Shown: in pieces, positions 22,462-35,500 of the stretch
How positions within the stretch are numbered: the first letter of the stretch is position 1
Layout of the letters: every line of letters begins with the position of its first letter
Assembly: GCA_034008185.1 (NCBI GenBank)
Contig: CM067081.1
Span: forward strand, 2,046,001-2,110,000
DNA: 64,000 nt
Origin: Gorsachius magnificus
Taxonomy: Eukaryota; Chordata; Aves; Pelecaniformes; Ardeidae
Direction: 5' to 3'
The notes under the pieces: generated by a model
The model's database searches: none
The model's input: only the letters and a program-made list of their open reading frames with translations
What the model was told of the DNA's origin: nothing
Made by a program: the position numbers and the translations under genes

Positions 22462-25400
22462 CTGCCAAGCGCAGAACCCCAGTGTGCTGTCAGCTGGCAC
22501 CCCCTCACCAAGGGATGGGGCTCCCCTGGTCCCCAGCAGCATCCCAGCAGCAGCATCCCACCAGTGTCATCCCAGCATCCCACCAGCAGCATCCTCCCAG
22601 CATCATCCTTCCACCAGCATCATCATCCCACCAGCATCATCCCACCAGCATCATTCCACCACCACCATCCCAGCATCCTCCCACCAGCATCATCCTCCCA
22701 GCATCATCCTCCCACCAGCATCATCCCCCAGCGCATCCCACACTCCCACCAGCATCATCCTCCCAGCATCATCCTCCCACCAGCATCATCCTCCCAGTCC
22801 ATCCCACCAGCACATCCCAGCATCTCCCACCACCCAGCATCATCCACCCAGACCACTCCCAGCATCATCCCACCACCAGCATCCACCACATCACCCCCCA
22901 GCATCATCCCACCACCAGATCCCCCGCACCATCCCAGCATCATCCCACCACCAGCATCCCACCAGCATCACCCCAGCAGCCTCCCACCAGCATCCTCCAA
23001 ACGTCACCACCACTTTCCCAAGTGCCACATCTTGGCCCCCAAAACCTCCTCCCATCCCCAAATAGCCCCTCCCACCCCAAATTAGCATCTTCCCCACCCC
23101 CCCCACCCCACACATCCCCTCTTTCTCCCCATCCCACCCCGACCTCAGAGCTGGGCTGGGTGAGACTCAGCACATGGCTTTCCAGTGGCTTTTCCCTGTG
23201 GGAATTAGGGTCTCCCAGGGAAATTTGGGGTCACTTGAGCAATCCCCCAAAGCCTGGGGGGGGGGGTGTGGTTTAGCACCCAATTTCCACCTCCTCCCTG
23301 CCCCCGCAATTTTTCTCCCTGGATTTTAACATGGCAAGGATGGAGCGGGGATTCTGATGACCACATTTCAAGGCTACACTCCCGGTTATCGCCAGCAGGA
23401 CAGTATTCCCGGCTCCATAAAAAACCATCCACTCCCCCTCCCCCTACACCCCGGAGCAGGTCAGGATCGGGCCCCCAGTCCCCCCACCTACCCGTCTCCC
23501 TCGGCAATGGGAAGAGGACGTCGAAGCCGTCGGGCAGCTCGATGGCGGTGAGGAAGCGGACGTGGCCGGTGTGCCCTTGGGAGAGCCCCACCAACGCCGG
23601 CGCCGCCTTGGCCGAAACGGCGAGGGTCAGCACCACGCCGGCGCTGGTCCCGATCCACAGCAAATCCTTGCACGCCAGGAGAGCCGTGATCCGCAGGCAG
23701 GCTGCCTTGTGCTGCCGGATAATGGCATCCGAGCCTGTCGAGCACCCCAGCCATCAGTGTCCCCCCCCTGCCTGGCAGGGGGCTGCGGTCCCCACCGACG
23801 CCCCCCCATCTCCCTTCCCAGCGGTACCTTGGGGGACATGGGACGCGGAAAAGGGACCCCACAACCCCCCCGCCCTGGCTGGTATAAGGCACCTTTGGGT
23901 GCTGTGAGATTAGGCTGCCTGATTTCCCCGTGCGATTACGCAGTTACCCAGGGGTTGCCCTGTTCCCACACGGGATTACGAAGCCATCCAGGGGATTGAT
24001 TCCCTATTATCCCACGGGATGATGCAGCTGTCCCAAGGGCTGCCCTATTTCCATGTGGGATTATGCAGATGCTCAGGGGCTGCCTATATTCCGTGGGATT
24101 ATGCAGATGCTCAGGGGATGCCCTATTATTCCGTGGGATTATGCAGATGCTCAGGGGCTGCCTATTATTCCGTGGGATTATGCAGATGCTCAGGGGCTGC
24201 CCTTTTATCCTGTGGGATTATGCAGATGCCCAGGGGCTGCCCTATTAACTCATGGGATTATGAAGCCACCCAGGGGATTCCCTGTTACACCATGGGATTA
24301 TGCGACCATCCCAAGGACTGCCCTATTTTGATGTGGGATTATGCAGGTGCTCAGGGGTTGCCCTATTATCCCATGGGATTATTGGGATTATGAAGCCACC
24401 CAGGGGCTGCCCTATTCCTGCATGGGATTATGAAGTCACCCAGGGGATTCCCTATTTCCCTGCGGGATTATGCAGCTGCGTAATGCCAAGGACAAACCCC
24501 ACGAGTGTGACAAGTGGGGTCTCCTTCCCCGAAGCTGGTCGGGATGCAGGAGATATTAAATTTCCCAGCGCTGGATGCAGTGGGGCATCGCATTTTCACG
24601 GCAGACGATGGGCACGGGTACCCACTGGAGACAGCAACGGCCACCCACCGGAGACCTCTGCCACCCCTGGGACTTACCGGCGAGCATCTTGTGTACCGGG
24701 GGGGTGATGTCAGCTTCGGCCAACTGCTCGTAGCTGGTGGCGTGGTAAAGCCGGACCTGGGCGCTGCTCTGCAACGCAACCCACACGCCGGTCCCCGCGC
24801 TCACCATGCAGGTGACGCTGCGCCCGCTGTCCTGGCCCACCTGAAGCGTGTGCTGCGTGTGACAGAGCCACAGTGATGCCGCTGATGATGCCACCGATGC
24901 CCATCACCATCCCCCCACCCCCCCCGACCTCCTGCCGGTGCCCCACCATACCTCTTGCGCCAACGTGGCAGTGTTGAGGACGATGACCCGGTTTTGGCAG
25001 CCGCACCAGAGCTTCCCCGCCACCGCTACCATCTTGGTGATGGGGCTCCCCGGCGAGCCCAGGGACAAGGACTTGGAATTTTGGGGGTCCCAGAAGCGGC
25101 CTGTGAGGGTGGTGGGAGCGGGGTGGGTAGTTAAAGCATCCCCAGATAAACCCATCTTGACTCGGCTGATGGGACACAGTGGCTGGAGACGGCCATCTCC
25201 AGGTCCCCCGTTAGAGGGGACATGAGCTGATGTCCCCAGGGGTTGCCAGGCAGGGACCAGGAGGAGGGTGCACGCCTCTGCCTGGCTCTGCTTTTGCGGG
25301 TTTCGGAATTGCTTGAGGGGTTTCCCTTCCCTCAGAGGTAGGGAAGCACCCCGAGCACCTACCCAACAGCTGCCACTTTGGGGCTGCATTTAACCCCCCC

Positions 25401-28400
25401 AGCGCCCTTCAACAGCCCCGATCTGGCCTCACCTGCTTCCCGCTGGTAGGCAACAAGCTCCCCGTTGGCCAACGACACGAAAACCTGGTTATCCAGGTAC
25501 CTGCGGGCGAGAAAAACCCTTGGAAAACCAGTCGCAGAGCCCCACTCAGCCACCCCAAACCACCTCACCATGGTGGTGAGCCGAAAAATCTTCTTCCCCG
25601 CTTACAAGATGCACATGACGGCAGCGGCATGTTGCATCTTCATGCTGTTCTTCCGGTTACGGATGTTGTCCGAGGACTGGTACACGTGGATGCTGCGGGA
25701 GGAGAGCAAAGCTTGAGGCTCACCCAGGATCAGGGTCCACCCCACGTGCGTATCCCCCCCCGCCCCCATCCTGGGGACGTACCAGCCATCCTCGGTGCCC
25801 AACCACATGGAGCTCTGATGGGCTTCAGGGTCAAGGCTGAGGAGGTCCTCGAGGCTGCCCCGGGTGAAGGAGCCGCGGCTGGAGCGGCGCAGGGCTCGCC
25901 CATCCGTGGGGCTCTCGCCGTGCCGGTTTTGGCCATAGGTGCCAGTGATGGGCATGAAGCTGGGTTCTTGCTCTTCCTCTGAGCTTGTCGTCTCCACCGT
26001 TGCCTCCTTGCAGCTTGGGATCTCTTCATCTGCAGAGAAGGAGGAGGAGGAAGGAATGGGTCAGACCAGGACCACCCAACACCCATCAAAGTGATTGGGA
26101 AGAGACCATGGGTCCCCTTGCGATGTCAAGCCTGGGCGAGGACATAGGGATGCTGAGCCCCAAATCCACCAGGTATTACTCAAAACCATCAGCCCCATCC
26201 CAGCACCATGGAGCTGGGCTGATGCCCCCCAACATCTCTTTTCCCAGGATTTCCTTGGCTCAAAAGCTTCCAGCTGTGGAATTCCCTGAGGAACGCAAGG
26301 TGGAGTGGCCAAAATGATGGAGCTGCCCATCATTTTAGTAGGGCCTGTAGCGATAGGCCAAGGGGTGGTGGTTTTAAACCAAAAAAAGGTAGATTCAGAC
26401 TGGATATAAGGAAGAAATCTTTTAAAATGAGGGTGGTGAGACCCTGGCCCAGGTTGCCCAGAGAGGTGGTGGCTGCCCCATCCCTGGAAACATTCCAGGT
26501 GAGGTTGGATGGGGCTGTGAGCAACCTGATCCGGTTGGAGATGTCCCTGCCCACGGGATGACCTTTAAGGATCTCTTCCGACCCAAACCATTCTATGATT
26601 CTATGATTTTGGGGCAAAGAAGTGTTTTTTTGCTAAGCAGGGACTCACTGCCGAAGCTGGAGGAGATGGTGGAGTGGCTGGCTTGGCTCTGCAGCGTCCC
26701 CGAGGGACTGGGCGAGGACTCGTCATCTGTGTCATCGCTATCGAAGGGCACCAGCTCCCTGTTGCCGCCGTCAACCGGCTCCGAGAGCTCCAGCGATGAA
26801 CCCGAGATGGAGATGTGCAGGCACGGCTGCGGCCCCGCATCCTCCGGCTGCGCTGGCACCGGCTCCGAGGAGGGGCTGCCCACCGGCTCGGCACGCTCCC
26901 TGCCGCGACGAGGGGAGGGGGGGAAAGAAGCAGCTCCAGCATCGCCCCGTGCCTGCCGGCTCCGCGGTGCCGGTGGGAATGTCCTACCTATATACCCGCT
27001 TGAGACCGGGCACGGAGGCGATGCAGAGGATCCTGGCGGAGCAGACGGCGATGCACGCCTCCACCGTGGGCTCCTTACGGATGCTGAGCAAACAAACCTG
27101 CCCCACGTAACCATCGCTGTTGCAAACCCAAACCTCGTGGGAGCTTTCCGGGCTGCCATGGCTGGGAGAAGCACAAGAAAACTGGAAGGAAGCAAAAGAT
27201 GGGATGAGTTGGGTCATTTGGGAATGATGCAGGAGCTCGTGGCATCCGGTGGCAAGCCCACCAGGATGGAGAGGACCGCACCTCCCATAGGATGCTTGAA
27301 CCCAGCCACCAAGTACCTGCATCCCACTCCGTGTCTTCATGATGGGGATTGCCTTGAGGAACTCCGGGTCCAGGCAGTTTTTGCTGGAAGCTGGGAAAAT
27401 CAAATTGGAGGATGAAGAATTGATGGGAAAAAAGGGGTCTACCAAAGCGGGGGCGTGATGCCAAGCCCACCCATGTCCACCTCCCCGGTCCCTGGTGTTA
27501 CCAAGCTTCTTCTTGGCATCCTCGAAGGCTTGCTCGAAGCTGAGCCGGGCATCAGGGTTGGGGAACTCAAAAATGAAGGACTCGGTGCCATCAGCTTTGG
27601 TGGTGCTGAGCTCCACCTTGTTTGGGGGGAAGGCCATGCTGAAGGACAGGGATTGCTTCTCTGCCAGCTCCCGGTGGATGGAGGCCATCAGGTCCTTGAT
27701 CACATCATCTAGGCTCTGGTGACGAGGATAATGCTTCAGCTCTCAGGGATGGGCCACCACCAGCCACATGCCTGATGATGCCCCCATCCATCCCCTAGCA
27801 CCCTTCAGAGGTTTTGGGGCTGATGGCATCTGGGCCCTTAGAGGACATTCATGGCCACCAGCTCTTCCACAGGCTCTCCTTCCCACCAAGGACATCCCAG
27901 GTGGTCCCACGGGGAATGTGTCCAGCCAAGGGACAGCACCAGGGCCATCAACCCCATACCTGGTGGGGGAAGCTGAGGGTCTCTGACAGCTTGCTGACTT
28001 GCCCCAAAGTGCTGAGGTCTTCATCCAGGCGGCAGATGCTTTTCTGGATGCTCTCCCGGTTGGTGGCTTGCGAGGCACCTGTGGGGGGACATGCGCATGG
28101 TGTTAACCCCTTCCTCCCCACCAGCTAGGGGTGAGTGATGGGTTTTGGGGTGGGATGGGACACTCTGGCAGGCAGTAAGAGACCTTTGACGATGTCCACG
28201 TCCTCCAGCGGCAGCTTCCAGAGCAGTTTGTACTTGCTGGCGGTGTCGATCACGCTGGCCGCCGTGTACCTGTGAGGTTGGGAGGGGGGTGGCTGAGCTG
28301 CACCCATGTCCCCAACACCCTGGGCTGCCACCCAGCCGGTGGGGACAGCCCTAATGCCCTGGGTCAACCATGATGGGTGTCCCCCAGGTGGTACTCACAG

Positions 28401-29552
28401 GCTCATGGAGCTGCGGCGGAGGGAGCCTGACTTGCGCTTCAACGTTGTGCACACCAGCAGGTCCGTGAAGAGGAAGAAGGAGCGGTCCTTCTTCCCACCC
28501 ACCGCCTTCTGTGGAGTGGTGGAGACACCAAGGGCTTAATGTCTGTCTGCCCCCTGTCCACCCCCCACTGCCGGTGCTGGGAGCAGAGCCTGCCTCAGTT
28601 TCCCCAAGCGCGGCCTTGGCACAGGGAGGCTGCGGGGTGGGATGGGTCCCATGCCACTGTCTGCATGGGGACTGGCCGTGTCCTTATGATAGTGAAAGGG
28701 GACATGGGTGCAACGGCCGTGCGGGCAAAGCCACAGGGTCCCACCCATGGGGAAGCACCAGCCTCCCTATCCACCCCCGGCCCAGGACTGCTGCGGGCTC
28801 TCCCTGCCTCCTGCCTGCTCCCAAACCCACCTTATCTTCCCACACACACTTGGGGAATTTTATATTGTCCCCTTCCATCCATTTGTCCATTCTTTCATCC
28901 TTCCACCCATCCCTTCATACATCCTTCCATCCACCCATCCACCCACCTTCCATCTGTTATTTTCATCCATCCACCTATCCCTCCACCCATCCCTCCATCC
29001 TTCCATCCCTCCATCCACCCATCCATCCATCCATCCATCCATCCTTCCGTCCATCCATCCACCCACCCATCCCTCCATCCATCCATCCCTCCATCCACCC
29101 ACCCATCCCTCCATCCATCCACCCATCCATCCATCCATCCTTCCATCCTTCCATCCATCCTTCCATCCTTCCATCCACCCACCCATCTCTCCATCCTTCT
29201 ATCCATCCATCCATCCACTCATCCCTCCATCCATCCACTCATCCCTCCATCCATCCACCCATGCCTCCATCCTTCCATCCATCTGTCCATCCTGACAGAG
29301 TCATAGAATCATGGAATATTCTTGAGTTGGAAGGGACCCACAAGGATCATTGAGTCCAACTCCCCGCTCCTTGCAGAACTGCCCAACACTAAACCATATG
29401 ACTAAGAGCATTGTCCAGATGCTCCTTCAACTCTGATGGGATTGGTGCTGTTGACCACTCCCCTGGGGAGCCTGTTCCCATGATCGACCACCCTCTCAGT
29501 GAAGAACCTTTTCCTAATGTCCAATCTGAACATCCCCTGATGCAGCATCCAC

Positions 29553-29583
<31 letters not shown>

Positions 29584-32500
29584 CCTGTAGCCTCCCATGG
29601 GCACACAGGCATCCCATGACCCGCAATCATAGCCTCCCTCTGCCCCATCCGGTGCATGGTCCCATGGCCCTGATGGCGACAAGGGACAACCCCACTCTTA
29701 CCACTTCCACGACCATCTCCTGGCGCAGGAACCTGCGGAGTGGGGCCTGGAGCTGTGGGGACAAGGAGGCTTATGAGCGGGGAGCCCCAGGAGGGGACCC
29801 TTGTGGGCTTTGTCCCTGCCCCTGCAGCCCCCCAGCTCAAAACTGGCACCCCAGCCCCTACCAAAACCCCCAGGAGCCCATCAAGACCAAGTGATGATGG
29901 GGAAGGTAGGACCTGGAGGAGAAAACAAGTGGCCCAACCTGGGGTGATGCAGAAAGAGCAGAAATGGTTGCATTTGGGCGAGAAGGAAAGACTGACCCCG
30001 TGTAAGACCCCCGTACATACATCCTCCATCCCTTCGATGTGGGACTCGATCTCCTGCACAATCCGGGCGTTCCTCTCCACCTCCTCTGCGCTCTTCATGC
30101 CCTTGTTGATTCTCTCGGCCACTTGCTTGATGTTGCGCTGGGCGTCGATGAGGAAAGGGTGGTCGGGGTGGTCCTCTGGCGTGTGCTTCAGCAGGTCCTA
30201 CCACAGGGACACAGCCGGAATGTCACCACGGGCAAAGCCTGGGCATTGGCAATGCCATGACACCCGCAAGCAAAGGCCCTTGCTGCACTGCTCTGGCTGC
30301 TGGACATGGAAACCAAGCCCCTTGCAGGAAAGATTTTGCAAAGAAATGAAGCCTTGAGCTTTGGCCACCACCAGCGTGGTCTTTGCCACCTCTAAAGAGG
30401 CCACCAGCTCCTGAGAGCACATCATCACCTTGCACAGACGCCTGCAATTCATCACTGGATCTGATGATGGCCAGTTTGGATGGGGCTTTGAGCAACCTGA
30501 TGTAGTGGAAGATGTCCCTGCCCATGGCAGGGGGTTGGACTGGATGAGCTTTGGAGGTCCCTTCCAACCCAAACCATCCCATGGTTCTATGAAAGCGCAC
30601 TACCACCAGCCTCAGCGCCAAGGAGAGTGAACCTGGCATGGGGAAACTGAGGCATGGAGGACGTGGCAGTGCGACTGGTGCCAAAATGGAGTGTCCAACC
30701 TCCCAGCAGAAAGGTAGAGGGGGACAGGGACTGCACACCCGTAGGAACACGCTGCAGGGAACAGCGGGGTGACAGCCCTCAGGGTGACCATCCCCAGGGG
30801 GCAGAGTCATGCGAATGCCTGGGGATACCAACTTTGTGTCAAAGGATAGGAAAAGGGGCCATGAGAGACATGAGACCCTTAAAAGCTCCCGTTAGGTGGA
30901 GGTGAGGAGGAGCTGTGGTCTCACCCGCTCCTGGCACGGCACAGACGCCCTCCTGCCAGCACCCACCTTCACCAGCAGCTCGTATCGTGGGATCCTCTGC
31001 ACTGGCTTGATCATCAGGTCAGACAGAGCCTGCTTCTCCTTGTTCTCCCGCATGCTTTGCTGCAAAACACCGTTGGGGGACAAGGACGGGCTCATTAGGT
31101 GTGACACAGCAGGGACCTGGCATGCCACCAGCCCAAGACCTGGAGCAACACCCGTTTGGGGTCAGAGTGACTCCTTTTTACACCATCTGGAGTGTCTCTG
31201 GTTCATCCCAACCTTGCCTCTTTGCAATAAAACCAAGAAGAAGGTGGGGGGGAAAATCCCAGCTTGACCATAGATTACCAGTGTACTCCCATTAACCCCC
31301 ACCAGCAGCCTTGCAGGTGGCTCTGCACCTTGGCCAGCATCTACGGGGAGAAGAACCAGGTCCCACCTCCAGGAACTTCATGAATGCTGGCCGGGCTTCC
31401 TTGGCGATCCTGACGGCATCCTTGGCGTTGAGGAAGTTATCGATGTAGGCAGAGTAGATGTTCACCAGCACATCCTTGGAGAACTGGGAGGGGAAAAGAG
31501 CAGGGGGGGGGGGAAGAAGGGGATAGGTCCAGCATGGACCTCCCGGGCAAGCTTGGAAGAAGCTGCCCCAAGGGTTAATCCTGGCTCTGGGCTGGCGTGG
31601 GGAGGGCTCACCCACTGCCCGCCCCCCTCGATTTTTCAGCCCTGACATTTCTGCTCCCGAGGCAGAAACACGGAGCTGCAGACCCAGCCGGTCGCCGCAA
31701 CACCCCACCGTTACGCTAAGCAGACGGCAGGCCTGGAGATCGTCTCCTGTTCTCCATCCCAGGCGTGTTTGGCCCGTCCTTTAATCACTCCCCTCCTGCT
31801 CCAACACTTCTCCCGCTGGGGCCATGCCCGAGAGTGGGCACGCCTGGGGTCCCGGGGGAAATCCACCCCGCGAGAACCTACCGACTGCACGAGGAGGTCG
31901 CCCACTTTCTGCTTCTCGTGCCAGTTCTGCACGCAGTCGTGAATCTGCTCCAGGAACTGCTCGTGGTGCTCCAGCAGCTCAGGGATCTGGTCAAAGATCT
32001 CGTCCACCAGTGACGGGTCACACAACAGCGAGTTCTCCGGCTGCTTCAGCGGCTTCATGTAACCCTGCGGGGATGAAAAGGCATCAGGGTCCCCATAGAT
32101 TTCTTCTCCCACCCCCTCAGTATGAATTCTTCAACCCCTGTGAATACAGGGATGAGCGGCATCCTGCAACAGGGGGTTCCCCCAGTGAACGTTGGGTTGT
32201 GGGGCCCATCAGAAGGACCAGACAGAGCTGGGTCCCAGCAGGTTTTGCACCCCAGCCCCCCTGGGTCCCATCCCACCCAGTGCATCCCCACGGCAGAGTG
32301 GGGAGCGGGGCAAGGCTGCACAAGGAACCCCCAGAGAACAGCATCCTCTGTCCCCCAGCCATGGCCTTGAGAGGTTCCAAACCTTTGCTGTCATGAGCCT
32401 TGGTCACCTCCATCTGCTACAGAGCTTGACCCCACTAGGGAATCATGGCAGCATGACCCTGGGATCCAAAAGCCAGGGGGTTCCCAGTGGGATTTAGGGT

Positions 32501-35500
32501 GTTTGGGACCAGGAGCAAGGTGGAGGCACCGGGTCAAGCCTTGGACCACCTTGCCATCAGCATCTCTTGGGCAATGGCCAACAAGCGATGCTCAGGGTCA
32601 GTAGGAAAAGTGGGACAAGAGCAGGTCCTCTGCAAGGCTGGGTGGGCAGCTCTGCTACGAAATCCCTTTCCTCGCCCCATAGGGCAGAGCTGCAGAGGGG
32701 CGCAGTGCTCCTGGGAATGGAAGACCTGGATTTGCAAGGGATGCAGGATGAGGAAGGTCTTCTCAGGCCTTGCTACCTCCTCAGCCCAACCAGTATGGGG
32801 TGCTGGTGTCCTTCAGGATGCTGGGAGGACCATGGAGCTGAGCGGTGAGGACCGGACCCACCTCATGCTGGTTTTGGACATCTCCATCCAAGCTGGCGAG
32901 GGAGGAGTCACCCCTCAAGGATGAGGTTCCTCAGGCTGACGGTGGGTATCTCATGAAAACCCAAGTTAGAAGGGCCAAATCCTTCCTGCACCTCATGACC
33001 TGCTTCATCTGCCCTACTGTGGCCAACACCTCCAGCAGGAGCTGGGCTGGGCTCTGCCATGCATCCTGCCCACCAGGAAACTGGGGGAACGAGGACCAGA
33101 TGGGGAAGACGAGCATGGAGACAGCCCCTGCCTTGGCAGACGAGGAGCACAGGCAGGGCTTGCCCATGCACCATCTGGCTTGGCTGGAAGATGATGTTCC
33201 AGGGTGGTCCTTGTCCCTAGTAACCACTGTGCTACATGCAACTGGGCCACATCACGGATCCAAGCACCTTGTCCCAGCTAAGACAGGGAGCTGGGGCCAT
33301 CTGGAGCCCTGTGCCCCCTCGCAGAAAGCCAGGTCCCCCTGGTTGCACCATGCCTGGATGTATCCCATAGGCAAGAGCTCAGGCATTAATGCCCTGTGGC
33401 TCCCACATGTATCCAACCAGTCTCTCCAGTAGGGAACTGGTGAGCCCCAGCATGGCTGCCCTCTCTCCAACCAGCCTCCTGTCCCACCTCAGAGGAGGAC
33501 ACAGCCCATGGGACAGTCTTTGTCCACGCCAAGACCAGCAGGAACACCACCTGACCCCAAACCCTGTACAGATTCCCCCAAAACAAGCCCCAGAGCCAGG
33601 GTCTTCTCGCCCCTCCAAGCCAACCTCTGCACTAGAAGCAGCCTCGAAGGGTCCTTCCCTCCTGCAGCAACATCTGGCAGAGCACATCTGGGTCCACCAT
33701 GGGGGCATCCTCGCAGGGAAATTATGGGGAAAGCGGGCGTTGGGATGCTGGGTGCCCCATGCTCTTGTGGACATGCCCAGCAGATGTCCTACAAGTACCG
33801 CTTCCTACCCAGTAGAGCAGAGCTCTGATTTTTTTTGCCCGTTTCCACCTGCAGCGATGTGGTTGGACAACCCACACCTACGCCAGTGTGACCTAGTCTC
33901 CAGGGCGTGGACCACCATTATCCTTCTGAAACACCTTCATTAACATCTGAAATGTGGGGTGGACCCTCCGGCCAGGCTGCTCCAAGGGGGCTGGAACCAG
34001 CTCAGTAAAAAAAAAACGACTGAGAAAAACCCTTGGCCCGTGGCTACAGGTGATGACGCTGAGCAAAAAATGGGGGGACACGGGAACAGGGGGTGTAAGG
34101 AGTCTCCCGTCATGGGATGGCCATCAACAACGGCCCAGGAGATGGGGTGCAACATGAGGAAGAGCTTTTGGGGGACAAGGACGAGAAGGGGCTTGGGAAT
34201 ACAATACCCACCAGGTCACAACCCACCACGAATGTCATGGGCTTGGTTTGGGGGACAGAGGTGACCCCCACACCCCCTTCTTGACACTATTGCCACACTG
34301 CTCCCACCTCCAGTCCTGCTGTCCCCAACATCCCCACTGCCACCCAGCCCAAATCCGTCCCGCGCCACATCAGCACTGGTAGAGCACCCACGGCTGGGGG
34401 TCCAACTTGGGGTCCCAGGGACAGTGACAAGCAAGGGACGGGCACGCCGTGCCGTGGTTTGGGGTGCCACGTCCCCAGCCATTGCCGCGTTACCTGCATC
34501 AAGGTGCGCAAGGACTCCACGTAGGACTGTTCCGTGTCCAGCAGCGTCATGATGACGTGTTTCCTCATGTCCTGCCCGGGTGGAAAGAAAGACAAGATGA
34601 GTTTTGGGGTGACACGATGGTGGGGAGCTACGTGGCGGGTGTCAGTGCCGGCACGGGGGCTCGACGGGGAGGCTGAACACCGGAGGAGCCCGGCTGGCGT
34701 CCAGCTCCCCTCCGCTCCCTCTCCACCCCGATGGAGGAATCCGGGAGGATTAGGAAGTACATGACACCGAGCGCACAGAGACGCCTGGTTTCCTCTGCGG
34801 CCGCGTCAGGAGCCCGCCCTGGATCTCACAGCCCTACATGGGTCGGTCCCGGCGCCCTCCGTCTCTCCGGCGGCTCCACTCGGAGCGGTCCCGTAGGAAT
34901 TTGCCTCCCGCCCGGCACCCCGGGCACCCCAGCGCCGGGCTGTGGCCCCACAGGAGGGGGATTAATGGGGTGGTGGGGGGCACGGGGAGGTGGTGGCGTG
35001 GGATGGTTTGCCAGTCTTGGGAAGCAGATGGGTTGGGGTCTTCTCAGTTGTGGGGCTTGGAGACCCCTCTCGCATGCAGCACCTGGGGGGACGCCCCTGC
35101 AGTTCAGCCTGGAGGGGAAATGATCCAGAGCCCAGGGTGTGAGAGACCCCAAAAGTTTTGGGTGCAAGATGCTCCAAGGACCCTTGATACAGTGATACCC
35201 CAAAAGTTTTGGGGGCAGAGATGCTCCAAAGACCTGGGTAATGTATTGGGCGCAGAGACCTCCCGCTGGCCCTAGGAAAGGAGATGCTCCAAGATTCTGG
35301 GTATGGAGACACTGCAATGGCCCTGTTCATGGAGACGGTCCAAAGGCCCTGGGTGCAGAGACACCCCAAGCTTTGGGTGCAGGGACACCCCAAAGGCCCT
35401 GGAGGCTTGGCCCAGCCCAAGGCCCTGGGTGCAGAGATGCCCCAAAGACCCTGGGTGTGGAGATGCTCTGATGAACATGGGCACAGAGACACTCAAAGTG

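Noticed and set aside
22564..23085. His/Ser/Pro-rich frames between ARHGEF17 exons 20 and 21
   Set aside because: Open only because of the CATCATCC(CACCAG) repeat. They lie in a properly phased intron.
28511..29353. 280-residue His/Pro/Ser-rich open frame
   Set aside because: Produced by the (CCAT)n array running into a CR1. Overlapping frames are also open on the opposite strand.
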